From positions 50,342-114,341 of the forward strand of contig CAZVHA010000006.1 of assembly GCA_964626905.1 (NCBI GenBank): a stretch of 64,000 nt of DNA, written 5' to 3'. The notes under the pieces were generated by a model that saw only the letters and a list, made by a program, of their open reading frames with translations, made no database searches and was not told where the DNA came from. Below, piece by piece: positions 9,534 to 17,811 of the stretch. The DNA is from REEB52 sp964626905 (lineage in GTDB: Bacteria; Chlamydiota; Chlamydiia; Chlamydiales; SM23-39). The number at the start of each line of letters is the position of its first letter. The stretch's first letter is position 1. The translations under genes and the position numbers were made by a program.

Positions 9534-11088
9534 CCTTAAAATTTGGGGATTTGGTATAACTCATCCTGTGTTTGAAGAGAAAACCCTCAATCAGTTTTTT
9601 GCAAAAAGGACTTTGAAAGAAACTTACACGGAAGAAAGGGCGCAATTTTTATGTGCCCTTTTCCAAAGTGGGCGCGAAGGCCATCTTTGCATGGAAAAAC
9701 AGGATGTGCCAGATCTGCCCCCTTCGATTCTCGAAGAGGGGAAAGATCTCATGCCGCTAAAACCCGTTGTCCGCTTTCAAAACTATTATTACCTGCAAAG
9801 AAATTGGGTTTTGGAAACACATATTCTCGAACAAGCAAAGAGGTTGAGACGGCTGAAGCTGTGCCAAACAGATGATGTAAAACAATTTCACGCAAAATGC
9901 GAGTCGCTGGATCTCCTCGATAAGCAAAAATGGGCTCTCAAAAGCGCATTTGAAAATCCCTTTTCCCTCTTTTGCGGCGGCCCTGGGACAGGGAAAACAT
10001 ATACAGCAGTGCAGTTTGTCAAACTTCTTTTGGCCTCTCGAGTGGGCGAACAATACAAAGTTGTTCTCACCGCGCCCACAGGAAAGGCAGCCTCGCACCT
10101 GCAGACTGTTTTAGGCGCAACCGTAGAGGCGATGACTCTCCATAGGCTTCTGCGGATAGTGCCAGGGGAAAATCGACTCTTTTCCGATTGGAAAATCGAT
10201 GCGGATCTCGTCGTCGCAGATGAGGCTTCCATGATCGATGTCTCTCTTTTGGCAAAACTTCTCGAATCGATCGGAAATGGGACCCGTCTCTTATTGATTG
10301 GGGATCCCGATCAACTTCCCCCCGTGGAGGCGGGAACGATTTTTAGGGAGATGGCAGATGCTTTTGGGGTGCGCCTCGATCAATCGATGCGCTCGCAAAA
10401 CAGCTCCCTAAATCTCATGGCTGAAAAGATCAATCGGGGCGAATGGATTGGAGATGATGCCCTTTTGCCCTGGTCTTTTGATTTCTCTTTGAAAGACAAA
10501 CTCTATGAAAAAATTGCGCCCACTTTTTCGTGGGATGAACCAGATCCCATAGATGCACTTAAAAGAGGAGCGGAATTTCGCGTTTTGGCTGCCCTGCGCC
10601 AAGGCCCCTTTGGCAGTTTGGCTCTCAATGAGCAGATCGTTCAAGAAATGAGGCGCCGCATCCAACCAGGTCAATGGTGGATCATTCCCATCCTCATTAC
10701 CCAAAATACCCCCAGTCAAGATCTATACAATGGCACTTGCGGATGTCTCATCGGAAAATCGCGCGGCTCAATCGACTTTTTCGATGCAAATGCCTATTTC
10801 CCCCAAAAAGTTCCCTTCAAAAAGCTCCCCCCATTTGAGAGCGCTTTTTGTCTTTCCATTCACAAAAGCCAGGGGAGTGAATTCGAAAGAGTCCTCGCCC
10901 TTTTCCCCCAAGGTTCTGAAAATTTCGGCAAAGAGGCCGTTTATACCGCCATCACCCGGGCTAAAAAAGAGATCGAAATTGTCGCAGACAAGGCGACGTT
11001 GAAGGCAATGCTTGCAAAACACTCCCTCAAAACTTCCGGATTCACCACGCGCTTTTCGATGGAAATAAATGCCCATCCCCCGTTATAG
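9508..11088 (+). CDS. recD: Exodeoxyribonuclease V alpha subunit RecD (5'-3' helicase)
   Basis: 526 residues from the ATG at 9508, which has GAGG four bases upstream; a TTG 33 bp earlier is less likely. Superfamily 1B helicase with Walker A GGPGTGKTYT (about residues 157-166), Walker B VVADEASMID, RLLLIGDPDQLPPVEAG, and the C-terminal FCLSIHKSQGSEF and YTAITRAKKEIEI motifs. It is the fast helicase subunit of RecBCD, encoded last in the operon; having all three genes contiguous supports a complete RecBCD enzyme. Length is slightly below the E. coli protein (608). Confidence 0.93.
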   Translation: MSSILYRSDLKIWGFGITHPVFEEKTLNQFFAKRTLKETYTEERAQFLCALFQSGREGHLCMEKQDVPDLPPSILEEGKDLMPLKPVVRFQNYYYLQRNWVLETHILEQAKRLRRLKLCQTDDVKQFHAKCESLDLLDKQKWALKSAFENPFSLFCGGPGTGKTYTAVQFVKLLLASRVGEQYKVVLTAPTGKAASHLQTVLGATVEAMTLHRLLRIVPGENRLFSDWKIDADLVVADEASMIDVSLLAKLLESIGNGTRLLLIGDPDQLPPVEAGTIFREMADAFGVRLDQSMRSQNSSLNLMAEKINRGEWIGDDALLPWSFDFSLKDKLYEKIAPTFSWDEPDPIDALKRGAEFRVLAALRQGPFGSLALNEQIVQEMRRRIQPGQWWIIPILITQNTPSQDLYNGTCGCLIGKSRGSIDFFDANAYFPQKVPFKKLPPFESAFCLSIHKSQGSEFERVLALFPQGSENFGKEAVYTAITRAKKEIEIVADKATLKAMLAKHSLKTSGFTTRFSMEINAHPPL

Positions 11089-11112
11089 TCCCTGACAAAA
11101 AATTTTTGAGCC

Positions 11113-11442
11113 ATGAAAATCCCTTCCCGAAAAACAACAGTCGACTTTTTAATCAAATGGACCCCGAGAGCCATCGCCGTTTTCGTCGGAGGCTACTACG
11201 GACTCGGAATTGCATATGAATGGGGACTTATGGCCAAAATTGATCGAATCGCCATCCGGATCATCAAACACTTTTTCGGCTACGCCGGAATCGGGGCTCT
11301 AATGCCGACAGTCCAATGGTACTGCGCGTGGGGAGTTCGCATCGGGATAGGCCTTTGCACCGGGATCGGATACGATCTCATCGAAAGATGCGCAAAGGCC
11401 TGCTATAGAAGACGCCCTCTATTTTGCACAGGCCGCGGTTAG
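11113..11442 (+). CDS. Small glycine-rich membrane protein of unknown function
   Basis: 109 residues, 24 bp after recD on the same strand. A basic N-terminus is followed by glycine-rich hydrophobic stretches (residues about 17-38 and 55-90, for example AVFVGGYYGLGIAYEW and GVRIGIGLCTGIGYDLI) and a Cys/Arg-rich tail. Two or three membrane segments are likely. No recognised family and no Shine-Dalgarno. Its 3' end overlaps the convergent rpsT gene by 24 bp. Confidence 0.5.
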   Translation: MKIPSRKTTVDFLIKWTPRAIAVFVGGYYGLGIAYEWGLMAKIDRIAIRIIKHFFGYAGIGALMPTVQWYCAWGVRIGIGLCTGIGYDLIERCAKACYRRRPLFCTGRG

Positions 11443-11715
11443 GCGGGATTTGGTGCGGGCCGCTTTTTGGGCTTTAAAAATACCCCTCTTGACCCCTTTG
11501 TCCATCATGCTGTAGACCGCGTCCAATTTCGCTTTAACGGTTGAGGGCGCTTCTTTTTGAGTAAGCGAGCTTTGGAGTGAGCGAATAGAAGTCAAAACAG
11601 ATGCGCGGTACGAACGGTTCTGCACACGTCTTTTTTCACTTTGTAAATTTCTTTTGAGAGCGGAGGGTTTTCTCGATTTGCCCTCTGGTTTTTTTGCTGC
11701 CTTTTCTTCGGCCAT
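11419..11715 (-). CDS. rpsT: 30S ribosomal protein S20
   Basis: 98 residues, very basic, with the S20 helical pattern: KPSALKRNLQSEKRRVQNRS near the N-terminus, which binds 16S rRNA helices 9 and 44, and KRGIFKAQKAARTKSRL at the C-terminus. An acidic/basic extension (MAEEKAAKKPEGKSRK) precedes the core. The start has GAGGAAA upstream. rpsT lies near rpoD in Chlamydia too. Confidence 0.93.
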   Translation of the reverse strand: MAEEKAAKKPEGKSRKPSALKRNLQSEKRRVQNRSYRASVLTSIRSLQSSLTQKEAPSTVKAKLDAVYSMMDKGVKRGIFKAQKAARTKSRLTAACAK

Positions 11716-11747
11716 ATTTCCTCGGTTTGCGAATATTAAATGCCATC

Positions 11748-11776
11748 AATATACTCAAATCCTTAAAAACAGTAAA
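11748..11776 (-). promoter_or_regulatory. Putative rpsT promoter
   Basis: On the minus strand, TTTACT (11771-11776), a 17-bp spacer and TATATT (11748-11753). This would give an rpsT leader of about 25 nt containing the Shine-Dalgarno GAGGAAA. Confidence 0.45.
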
Positions 11777-11785
11777 GACTTATAG

Positions 11786-12235
11786 ATGAACCCAAAGCGA
11801 ATCCAACTCTTCCTCATCCTTGGAACTTGCGCCATCACCCTCCATTTTTCCCTCCTTTTTGCCAAAGAGTCCATTTTTTATTTTTCTTTGAGTCATACAG
11901 CTCCAGCCACAATAACCCGTTGGGAAATTGCCCCAGTCAAGAAAAAATTTGTCATCAAGGCAGATTACACGTTTGGGGCTGAGGGAAACCCTCTGAGCGG
12001 TTCTCACACCTTCAAAACTCCCCTCTATCTCAATGAGAGGGCCGCTTTTTTGGATTTGAAAAAAATGGCCAAAGATCCCTGGATCGCCTTTTACAAAGCC
12101 AAAGACCCTGAGAGCTCCTGCTTAGAAAAGTCTTTCCCGACAGGCCTCCTCATCCGAACCCTGATCTGCTATGGGGTTGTCGCCTATTTCTTCATTCTTA
12201 GAAGAAACTATAATAGATTATTGAATTCAATATAA
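11786..12235 (+). CDS. Two-TM membrane protein, DUF3592-like
   Basis: 149 residues: an N-terminal hydrophobic helix (about 6-28), a beta-rich central domain, and a second helix (about 122-142, LLIRTLICYGVVAYFFIL). The middle has FVIKADYTFGAEGNPLSG followed by a segment like YKAKDPESSCLE, which resembles the periplasmic domain of DUF3592 proteins (Y-x-P-x-x-P-x-x-S). Function unknown. It is transcribed divergently from rpsT. Confidence 0.5.
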   Translation: MNPKRIQLFLILGTCAITLHFSLLFAKESIFYFSLSHTAPATITRWEIAPVKKKFVIKADYTFGAEGNPLSGSHTFKTPLYLNERAAFLDLKKMAKDPWIAFYKAKDPESSCLEKSFPTGLLIRTLICYGVVAYFFILRRNYNRLLNSI

Positions 12236-12248
12236 TTAATATCGGGTG

Positions 12249-12254
12249 TATAAT
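12249..12254 (+). promoter_or_regulatory. -10 box (TATAAT) for the gene at 12261
   Basis: A consensus TATAAT ends 6 nt before the ATG at 12261. A weak -35 (TTCAAT, 12226-12231) lies 17 bp upstream. There is no Shine-Dalgarno between the box and the start codon, so a leaderless transcript is likely. Confidence 0.4.
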
Positions 12255-12260
12255 ATCTGC

Positions 12261-12626
12261 ATGATTTGCACCGATTCTCGAGAATTTTTTGAATTATCGA
12301 TGGGTCCTCAGACCGACAATTCGCTCAAATCCCGGTTTGAGTGTCTGAAAGACTTTGTCAAAAAATGTTTTGGTCTCCCCATTTCACTGATCATCAAGGG
12401 AATCCGGACGGTTTTGCGCGTGCTAGGGGCGGCTTTGAGTTTGGCCCTATTGTTTCTCACGTTAGGGGGGGCGAGATCAGTTCGAGAAATGTTTATAGAG
12501 CGCATTGTGATTTTGGCTAAGGATTTGGCCGACTGGGTTCTTTTACCCCTTGCTTGGATCTTTTGTTTTGTTAGACTCGTTTTAGCCCTTCTTATTCACC
12601 CCAATTTTTATTTTAACGCCCTTTGA
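12261..12626 (+). CDS. Small hydrophobic membrane protein, function unknown
   Basis: 121 residues from the ATG at 12261 (alternatives: GTG 12246, ATG 12300). A polar N-terminus is followed by two long hydrophobic stretches (about 45-70, RTVLRVLGAALSLALLFLTL, and 85-110, DWVLLPLAWIFCFVRLVLAL). The pattern recalls small chlamydial inclusion-membrane proteins, but no specific family is recognised. The 3' end overlaps the convergent CoiA-like gene by 14 bp. Confidence 0.45.
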   Translation: MICTDSREFFELSMGPQTDNSLKSRFECLKDFVKKCFGLPISLIIKGIRTVLRVLGAALSLALLFLTLGGARSVREMFIERIVILAKDLADWVLLPLAWIFCFVRLVLALLIHPNFYFNAL

Positions 12627-13425
12627 TCATCTCATCGAGCCACCGGAGGTAAGAATCGCGGAGCCACAAGAGGAGGCGATTGGGTCGTTTTTCCCTCTTT
12701 GCGAATTCGATTTCAAGAGAGCGCCAGTAGAGCATAGCGTGGGGGTAGCGAAGGGCGTAGCTGAGCCGATCCCCCTCAAAATATCTGGGGGTTGTGAGCT
12801 GGACGATCTGTTGGGGGTACACCGCCACGTCAAAGGGGGGATGACGGTTTTTGAGAGGCTTTTTTAAGTGAATGGATTTGGGGCTGCTCTTTTTCCACCT
12901 CCGCTGTTTCACAAGGATTTCAAATTGATCGTAGATATGAAAATTTTGAATGGATATGTAGTAGGCGCCCCTCTTTCTTAAATACATTTCTGCAGGGCTG
13001 CAGAGCCGTCTATTGAACGTCTGGTCGCTGAGGAGCCAAGTGACGTCATAGCCTAACGATTTGTAATCGCGCATCCGGAATTCGACCTCTTTTTCGGAGA
13101 TGGGCGAACACTGAATTTCAAAGACGATCTTCTCCTTTTCCCAGCAAGCATCTGCCACCCGATCGATTGCGAGGAACGGTTTTTCAATTTGCAAGGCCCC
13201 TTCAGGAAAGCTCTCTTTAAGCTCCTTCTGGGCGACGAGGTGATCGAGCGCCTTGCTATAGAGGCGGCAGCTGGGGGCTGCTTTGAGATGATAAAAGTGG
13301 GCAAGCCCCCATTTGCCTTTGCGTCTTTTGAGGGGACCGAAGCAATCGATACACCAATAGGTTTTCCGCGGATCGGCGTCATTTGCATAGATGATGTCAT
13401 CGGTATCGAGTGCGTAAAGAGCCAT
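12613..13425 (-). CDS. CoiA-like competence protein (zinc ribbon plus PD-(D/E)XK nuclease fold)
   Basis: 270 residues from the ATG at 13425. The N-terminal part has a zinc-ribbon remnant (TYWCIDCFGPLKRRKG) followed by HFYHLK, as in CoiA. The central nuclease-like core has AIDRVADACW followed by KIVFEIQCS, matching the D...ExQ form of the PD-(D/E)XK site in competence protein CoiA, then RMRDYKSLGYDVTWLLSD. The C-terminus is lineage-specific. CoiA acts after DNA uptake to promote recombination of transforming DNA; in an intracellular bacterium the role is uncertain. Confidence 0.75.
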   Translation of the reverse strand: MALYALDTDDIIYANDADPRKTYWCIDCFGPLKRRKGKWGLAHFYHLKAAPSCRLYSKALDHLVAQKELKESFPEGALQIEKPFLAIDRVADACWEKEKIVFEIQCSPISEKEVEFRMRDYKSLGYDVTWLLSDQTFNRRLCSPAEMYLRKRGAYYISIQNFHIYDQFEILVKQRRWKKSSPKSIHLKKPLKNRHPPFDVAVYPQQIVQLTTPRYFEGDRLSYALRYPHAMLYWRSLEIEFAKREKRPNRLLLWLRDSYLRWLDEMIKGR

Positions 13426-13503
13426 AAAACAGTTGCAAATAATTGGATTCGCTATATCATATTGACAGAAAGGGCGGGCTTTATCCAAAATATTTTCGTC
13501 TTT

Positions 13504-13688
13504 AACTCGGCTTTGCAACTTTTTAGGGCCGAAGGCCCCGAGATATTTGTTCTCGGGGGAGTTATTTAGAGCGGGAAGGGGGTTAAAGACCCCTTCCCGT
13601 TTTAAATAATCTCCCAGTTCGACCTTGGTCGAACGTCCGAGGGCAAATAGACGGGGCAGGCGGCCCTAAAAAGTTGCAAAGTCGAGTT
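13504..13688. repeat. 185-nt structured element with 28-bp terminal inverted repeats, upstream of rpoD
   Basis: Arms 13504-13531 and 13661-13688 are complementary over 28 positions (27 Watson-Crick and one G-U if transcribed as +). The 129 nt between can fold into three hairpins: CCCCGAG/CTCGGGG (13536-13558), a nested stem centred on the 10-bp CGGGAAGGGG/CCCCTTCCCG (13572-13599), and TTCGAC with a CTTG loop (13618-13633). Coding is unlikely on either strand. It fills the CoiA-rpoD spacer. Its inner ends (GCCGAAGGCCC; GGGGCAGGCGG) resemble those of the element at 51595-51852. It may be a non-coding RNA, an rpoD leader or a MITE-like mobile repeat. Confidence 0.6.
13572..13603 (+). other. Strong internal hairpin followed by T4
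   Basis: A perfect 10-bp GC-rich stem (13572-13581 with 13590-13599) has an 8-nt loop and is followed by TTTT. It looks like a rho-independent terminator, but no plus-strand gene ends before it. If the surrounding element is transcribed as rpoD leader, this could act as an attenuator. Confidence 0.5.
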
Positions 13689-13729
13689 TGATTGAATAAA
13701 ATTCTCTTTTTCCCCATTTTTAGGAGAGC

Positions 13730-15388
13730 ATGAGCGGTACGACTTCCTTTAGTAATCCCCAACATCAGCAAAAAATTGAAGAATTGGTCGCCGTTGCCAA
13801 AGAGCAGGGTTATCTCACGTATGAGGAGATCAATGAAATTCTCCCGATGACCTTCGATTCGCCAGAGCAGATCGACCAGGTGTTGATCTACTTAAGCGGG
13901 ATGGATATTCAGGTTCTCAATCAGGCAGAAGTAGAGAGGCAAAAAGAGCGAAAGAAAGAGGCAAAAGAGCTCGAAGGGCTTCCCAAGAGATCTGAAGGGA
14001 CCTCCGACGATCCGGTCCGGATGTATCTCAAAGAGATGGGATCTGTCCCGCTTTTGACCCGCGAAGAAGAGGTAGAGATCTCTAAGCGGATCGAAAAAGC
14101 GCAGATTCAGATCGAAAAGATCATCATGCGTTTTCGCTACTCGATCCGAGAGGCGATTTCGATTGCGAGCTATCTCATCTCTGTGAAAGAGCGTTTTGAC
14201 AAGATCATCGCGGAAAAAGAGGTTCCCGATAAGGCCCATTTTCTCAACCTCCTCCCCAAACTTTGCGAGTTGATGAAGGGGGAAGATCTCCTCCTTGAAA
14301 GGCTTTTGATCGAGGCGAGAGATGCGGCTCTGAAGAAAGAGGATCGGGCGACCCTTTTGGAAAATATTGAAAAGTGCCGTATCCGATCGCAAGCACTCTT
14401 AAGGCGTTTTTGCTGTCGGCACAACATCATTGAAGATTTTGGCGAGGTCATTTTAGCTGCATACGATCGCTTTTTGCAGCTCGAAAAAGAGGTGCAAGAG
14501 CTCACTCCTCGCGCCGAAAAGAACAAATTTGCCGCAGGAAAACTAGCTGCAGCAAAGCGCAAGCTCCATAAGCGAGAACTCGCTGCTGGGCGCAACCTTG
14601 AAGAGTTCAAAAAAGATGTCCGGATGCTCCAGCGATGGATGGATAAAAGCCAGGAGGCAAAACGGGAAATGGTCGAGTCAAACTTAAGGCTCGTCATCTC
14701 AATTGCCAAAAAATATACGAATCGCGGTCTCTCTTTCCTCGATCTGATTCAGGAAGGAAACATGGGACTTATGAAGGCGGTAGAAAAGTTTGAGTACCGC
14801 AGAGGATATAAGTTTTCCACCTACGCCACTTGGTGGATTCGGCAAGCAGTGACCCGCGCGATTGCCGATCAAGCGCGAACGATCCGTATTCCCGTCCACA
14901 TGATCGAAACGATCAACAAGGTTCTCCGCGGAGCAAAAAAACTCATGATGGAGACGGGGCGTGAGCCAACCCCAGAAGAGCTCGCTGTCGAGCTGGGACT
15001 CACACCCGAACGGGTCCGCGAAATTTACAAAATTGCGCAACACCCCATTTCCCTTCAGGCAGAAGTGGGAGATGGAGGAGAGAGCCAATTTGGCGATTTC
15101 CTCGAAGATACAGCGATTGAATCGCCCGCAGAAGCCACCGGCTATGCCATTTTGAAAGATAAAATGGGTGAAGTTCTCGCCACTTTGACCGATCGAGAAA
15201 GGACTGTTCTCGTCGAGCGCTTTGGCCTGCTCGACGGCAAACCCAAGACGCTGGAAGAAGTGGGCCTTCGCTTCAAGGTCACAAGAGAAAGGGTGCGCCA
15301 AATCGAGGCAAAAGCCCTTAGAAAAATGCGTCACCCCACAAGAGCAAAACAACTCCAAGCCTTTTTGGATCTTCTTGAAGGAGAGTAG
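13730..15388 (+). CDS. rpoD: Primary RNA polymerase sigma factor (sigma-66)
   Basis: 552 residues. A region 1.1-like N-terminus (QKIEELVAVAKEQGYLTYEEI) precedes region 1.2 (DDPVRMYLKEMGSVPLLTREEEV), a non-conserved insert, region 2 (MVESNLRLVISIAKKYTNRG; TYATWWIRQAVTRAIADQ, which reads the -10 box), region 3, and region 4 (TLEEVGLRFKVTRERVRQIE, the -35 helix-turn-helix). Length fits chlamydial sigma-66. The ATG has AGGAGA 2 bp upstream. The long upstream spacer is filled by the 185-nt element, so its expression may be post-transcriptionally controlled. Confidence 0.97.
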   Translation: MSGTTSFSNPQHQQKIEELVAVAKEQGYLTYEEINEILPMTFDSPEQIDQVLIYLSGMDIQVLNQAEVERQKERKKEAKELEGLPKRSEGTSDDPVRMYLKEMGSVPLLTREEEVEISKRIEKAQIQIEKIIMRFRYSIREAISIASYLISVKERFDKIIAEKEVPDKAHFLNLLPKLCELMKGEDLLLERLLIEARDAALKKEDRATLLENIEKCRIRSQALLRRFCCRHNIIEDFGEVILAAYDRFLQLEKEVQELTPRAEKNKFAAGKLAAAKRKLHKRELAAGRNLEEFKKDVRMLQRWMDKSQEAKREMVESNLRLVISIAKKYTNRGLSFLDLIQEGNMGLMKAVEKFEYRRGYKFSTYATWWIRQAVTRAIADQARTIRIPVHMIETINKVLRGAKKLMMETGREPTPEELAVELGLTPERVREIYKIAQHPISLQAEVGDGGESQFGDFLEDTAIESPAEATGYAILKDKMGEVLATLTDRERTVLVERFGLLDGKPKTLEEVGLRFKVTRERVRQIEAKALRKMRHPTRAKQLQAFLDLLEGE

Positions 15389-15397
15389 TTTCTGTAA

Positions 15398-15426
15398 TTG
15401 ATCTCATTTTATTAATGTGATATAAT
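15398..15426 (+). promoter_or_regulatory. Consensus-like sigma-66 promoter
   Basis: TTGATC (15398-15403), a 17-bp spacer and TATAAT (15421-15426). This is the best promoter match in the window. The -10 box ends 7 nt before the ATG of the following gene, implying a leaderless message. Confidence 0.6.
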
Positions 15427-15433
15427 TAATGGA

Positions 15434-16528
15434 ATGGGATCAATAAATAGTTATTATTCTGGTTCAGAAAGAGAAGAGCAAGACTCTTTGTCTAGGGCAT
15501 TTGCGTATGCCGAAAGGATATGTGAATTAGACGCAAAGACGCTCCAAGAAGATGATATTAAAATCTTTAATGCCGAACAGCAAAAAAATCTTCATACGGC
15601 GATTCAACAGCATAAAGCAGCAAAAAGGGCGATGCATTTCTTTTTGCGGTGGATAGAGGCCTTTCTCAATTGGATTGGATTGGGGAATCGGAAGGAGCTG
15701 CAGTTTTATCAAGCACATTTTAGAATTGAAAAGGAGACGCTTCAGCAGTGCCGTTCTGTGGCTTATAGAGAAATAGAATTAGTTCCCCTGGAGCATGCAG
15801 TCCCCCTTCCCCCTAAAGAGGAGGCTCCCATTAGGGAAACGGTGAGCAATACAGATAAACTGGTTCTATTTTTTAAGAAATTAAAAGACTTTGATCTCTA
15901 TTCTGGGCTGGAAGAGAACTTGCGCAAACATTTTTCCTCGGAATTTACCATAAGCCAAGAAAATGAGAACGAGCTCATCATTGATTTAGGAGAGGAAAAG
16001 AGGGTTCAAGTAAATCTCGATCGAACCATTAGCAAAGAGCAATTCCTCAAGTTGAATCGAGAGGTTCCGAGAGAAGACTCTCCTAAAATGGCCGATATTT
16101 CCGACGGGGTAGGCTTACCTCAGTGTAAAGATGTGCTCTTACACAAAACTCGGATTCCTCTTGAAGAAAACCCCCCAATATCAAAATTGAGCTATTTTAA
16201 AAGTATTGGTGCAATGAGCACGTCAAATCTTTTGAAAAAGCCTCTTCATTTATCTCGGCAAATCAAACTTAAATTAAATCCATCGTTGGATGGGATGGAG
16301 ATCACCGGTATTGCAAAACAACCGATGCATTTGGCTTTACACGATCCGAGCTGCCACGCAATCAAATTGAGGAGCCGAATCTATTACAAATGGTTTGAGG
16401 ATACTATGTCGATCCACGATGTTTGCGCTCTTGCGAAGATCATGAGCATGAAGCGAGAAAGTCTTTTGGAGCGTAGCGGGGTCGAACCGCTGGCCTCAAC
16501 AATGCCATTGTTGCGCTCTACCAACTGA
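15434..16528 (+). CDS. Hypothetical protein whose 3' end runs antisense into tRNA-Ala
   Basis: 364 residues, no recognised family. N-terminal half mostly helical (AFAYAERICELDAKTL, AEQQKNLHTAIQQHKAAKRA) with one short hydrophobic segment (about 58-75, MHFFLRWIEAFLNWIGL); the C-terminal half is mixed. The final about 20 residues (from RSGVEPLASTM) are the reverse strand of the tRNA-Ala gene, so the native C-terminus has probably been lost or never evolved its own stop. A strong promoter immediately precedes the gene. It may be a lineage-specific effector. Confidence 0.5.
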   Translation: MGSINSYYSGSEREEQDSLSRAFAYAERICELDAKTLQEDDIKIFNAEQQKNLHTAIQQHKAAKRAMHFFLRWIEAFLNWIGLGNRKELQFYQAHFRIEKETLQQCRSVAYREIELVPLEHAVPLPPKEEAPIRETVSNTDKLVLFFKKLKDFDLYSGLEENLRKHFSSEFTISQENENELIIDLGEEKRVQVNLDRTISKEQFLKLNREVPREDSPKMADISDGVGLPQCKDVLLHKTRIPLEENPPISKLSYFKSIGAMSTSNLLKKPLHLSRQIKLKLNPSLDGMEITGIAKQPMHLALHDPSCHAIKLRSRIYYKWFEDTMSIHDVCALAKIMSMKRESLLERSGVEPLASTMPLLRSTN

Positions 16529-16539
16529 GCTAACGCCCC
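16467..16539 (-). tRNA. tRNA-Ala (anticodon GGC)
   Basis: 73 nt. Acceptor GGGGCGT pairs with ACGCTCC, including the G3-U70 wobble that identifies alanine tRNAs, and the discriminator is A. D-loop AGCTCAGTTGGTAGAGC, anticodon stem CAACA/TGTTG with loop ATGGCAT (GGC anticodon), and T-arm with GGTTCGACCC. The CCA end is not encoded. The gene lies on the minus strand between two plus-strand genes and overlaps the end of the upstream reading frame. Confidence 0.97.
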
Positions 16540-16556
16540 TGAATGGAAAGGGGAAA

Positions 16557-16585
16557 TATTAAGCTGTTTTCCTATTTTGAAGCAA
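16557..16585 (-). promoter_or_regulatory. Putative promoter of tRNA-Ala
   Basis: Minus strand: TTGCTT (16580-16585), a 17-bp spacer and TTAATA (16557-16562). The tRNA 5' end is 17 nt downstream, leaving a short precursor for RNase P. Confidence 0.4.
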
Positions 16586-16617
16586 GGAGTAGAATGGGTG
16601 GGAAAATGGAGTAAAAA

Positions 16618-17811
16618 ATGTTTTTTCAAAGCACTGAAGAGGCCCCACCCGATCCGATTTTTGGTCTTCTTGGCAAGTTTAGATCTGATATTCGCAAAGA
16701 AAAAGTCAATCTCATGGTGGGGATCTATAAAGATGAAGAACTCAAGGCGGAAGTGATCCCGTCCATCCGCATGGCGATGAGGGGCATTGCGAATGAGGGG
16801 CTCATGGCCGATTATCTGCCCATCGATGGATTTGCCGAATTGATAGAGCTTTTAGGCCCGTTGGCCTTTGGCGATAAGGCTTGGGGGAAGAGTGGCTCTC
16901 GGATTGTCGGCGCTCACACGGCCGGAGGGACGGGGGCTCTGCGCGTGGGAGCAGAATTTTTGGCGCAGGAAGTGGGCACTTCAGTTTATCTGCCGAATCA
17001 TACGTGGCCCACTCACCGCTCCATTTTTATGCGCGTAGGGTATCAAGTGGAAAATTATCCCTACTATAGCAAAGAGAAAAGGGGGTTTGACTGTGAGGCT
17101 CTTCTCTCCCATTTAAGAAAACTTCCCGAAAAATCGATCGTCGTTCTCCACGCTTGCTGTCACAATCCGACAGGATCGGATCCTTCGCCCGAAGAATGGC
17201 GATCGATTTCCCAAGTGATTCAAGAGAAAAGACTATTTCCCTTTTTCGATTTTGCCTATCAAGGACTTGGAGAAGGTTTGGAAAAAGATGCCACACCGAT
17301 CCAGATTTTTTTAGAGGAGGGGCATGAAATGTTGATCGCCTACTCTTGTTCGAAAAATTTTAGCATGTATTGCCATCGAGTGGGCGCCCTTTTTGCAGTG
17401 GGAGATGCCCCCGCTTTCAAAGTGAAAGTGGGCAGCCAGATGAGAAAAATCATCCGGGCGCTCTATTCAAATCCCCCAGCCTACGGCGCATGGCTCGTCA
17501 CCGAGGTATTGAAGCGAGACGATCTGAAAAAAATTTGGAAGATCGATTTGGGAAACATGAGACATCGCATCCAGTCGACAAGAGAGCTCTTTATCGAAAA
17601 ACTCAATGCGGGTGGGCAAAGTTTTAACTACTTAAAAGGGCATAAGGGGATGTTCTCTTTTATCGATATGCAAAAAGAAGCGGTCCATCGACTGATGGAA
17701 CAGTACGCCATTTACATGACAGATAACGGGAGGGTAAACATTGCAGGCCTTTCAGCAAAAAATATCGATTATGTGGTAGAAAGTATACTTGCTGTATGCG
17801 GAAAAACCTAA
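16618..17811 (+). CDS. aspC: Aspartate/aromatic aminotransferase, class I
   Basis: 397 residues, normal AspC/TyrB length. The start region MVGIYKDEE matches the conserved N-terminal strand (VGVYRDE). HACCHNPTG carries the PLP-contacting Asn-Pro, FDFAYQGLGEG the Asp that holds the pyridine nitrogen, and SCSKNFSMY the Schiff-base lysine (K246), followed by RVGAL. PLP-dependent transamination between aspartate or aromatic amino acids and 2-oxoglutarate; which is preferred cannot be told. GGAG lies 7 bp before the ATG. It overlaps mreC by 16 bp, the same pair as in Chlamydia. Confidence 0.9.
   Translation: MFFQSTEEAPPDPIFGLLGKFRSDIRKEKVNLMVGIYKDEELKAEVIPSIRMAMRGIANEGLMADYLPIDGFAELIELLGPLAFGDKAWGKSGSRIVGAHTAGGTGALRVGAEFLAQEVGTSVYLPNHTWPTHRSIFMRVGYQVENYPYYSKEKRGFDCEALLSHLRKLPEKSIVVLHACCHNPTGSDPSPEEWRSISQVIQEKRLFPFFDFAYQGLGEGLEKDATPIQIFLEEGHEMLIAYSCSKNFSMYCHRVGALFAVGDAPAFKVKVGSQMRKIIRALYSNPPAYGAWLVTEVLKRDDLKKIWKIDLGNMRHRIQSTRELFIEKLNAGGQSFNYLKGHKGMFSFIDMQKEAVHRLMEQYAIYMTDNGRVNIAGLSAKNIDYVVESILAVCGKT

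Noticed and set aside
13189..13569. 126-codon plus-strand frame ending just before the hairpin at 13572
   Set aside because: Mostly antisense to the CoiA-like gene and then runs through the structured element; no ribosome site or recognisable domain.
13572..13603. Stand-alone terminator
   Set aside because: No plus-strand gene lies upstream to be terminated and the hairpin is nested inside the larger 185-nt fold, so it is listed as an internal hairpin.
13504..13688. 6S RNA, tmRNA, RNase P or SRP RNA identity for the structured element
   Set aside because: Size is near 6S RNA, but the multi-hairpin interior lacks the single long helix with a central bubble; no SRP GGAAG loop context, no tRNA-like ends and it is far too short for RNase P RNA.
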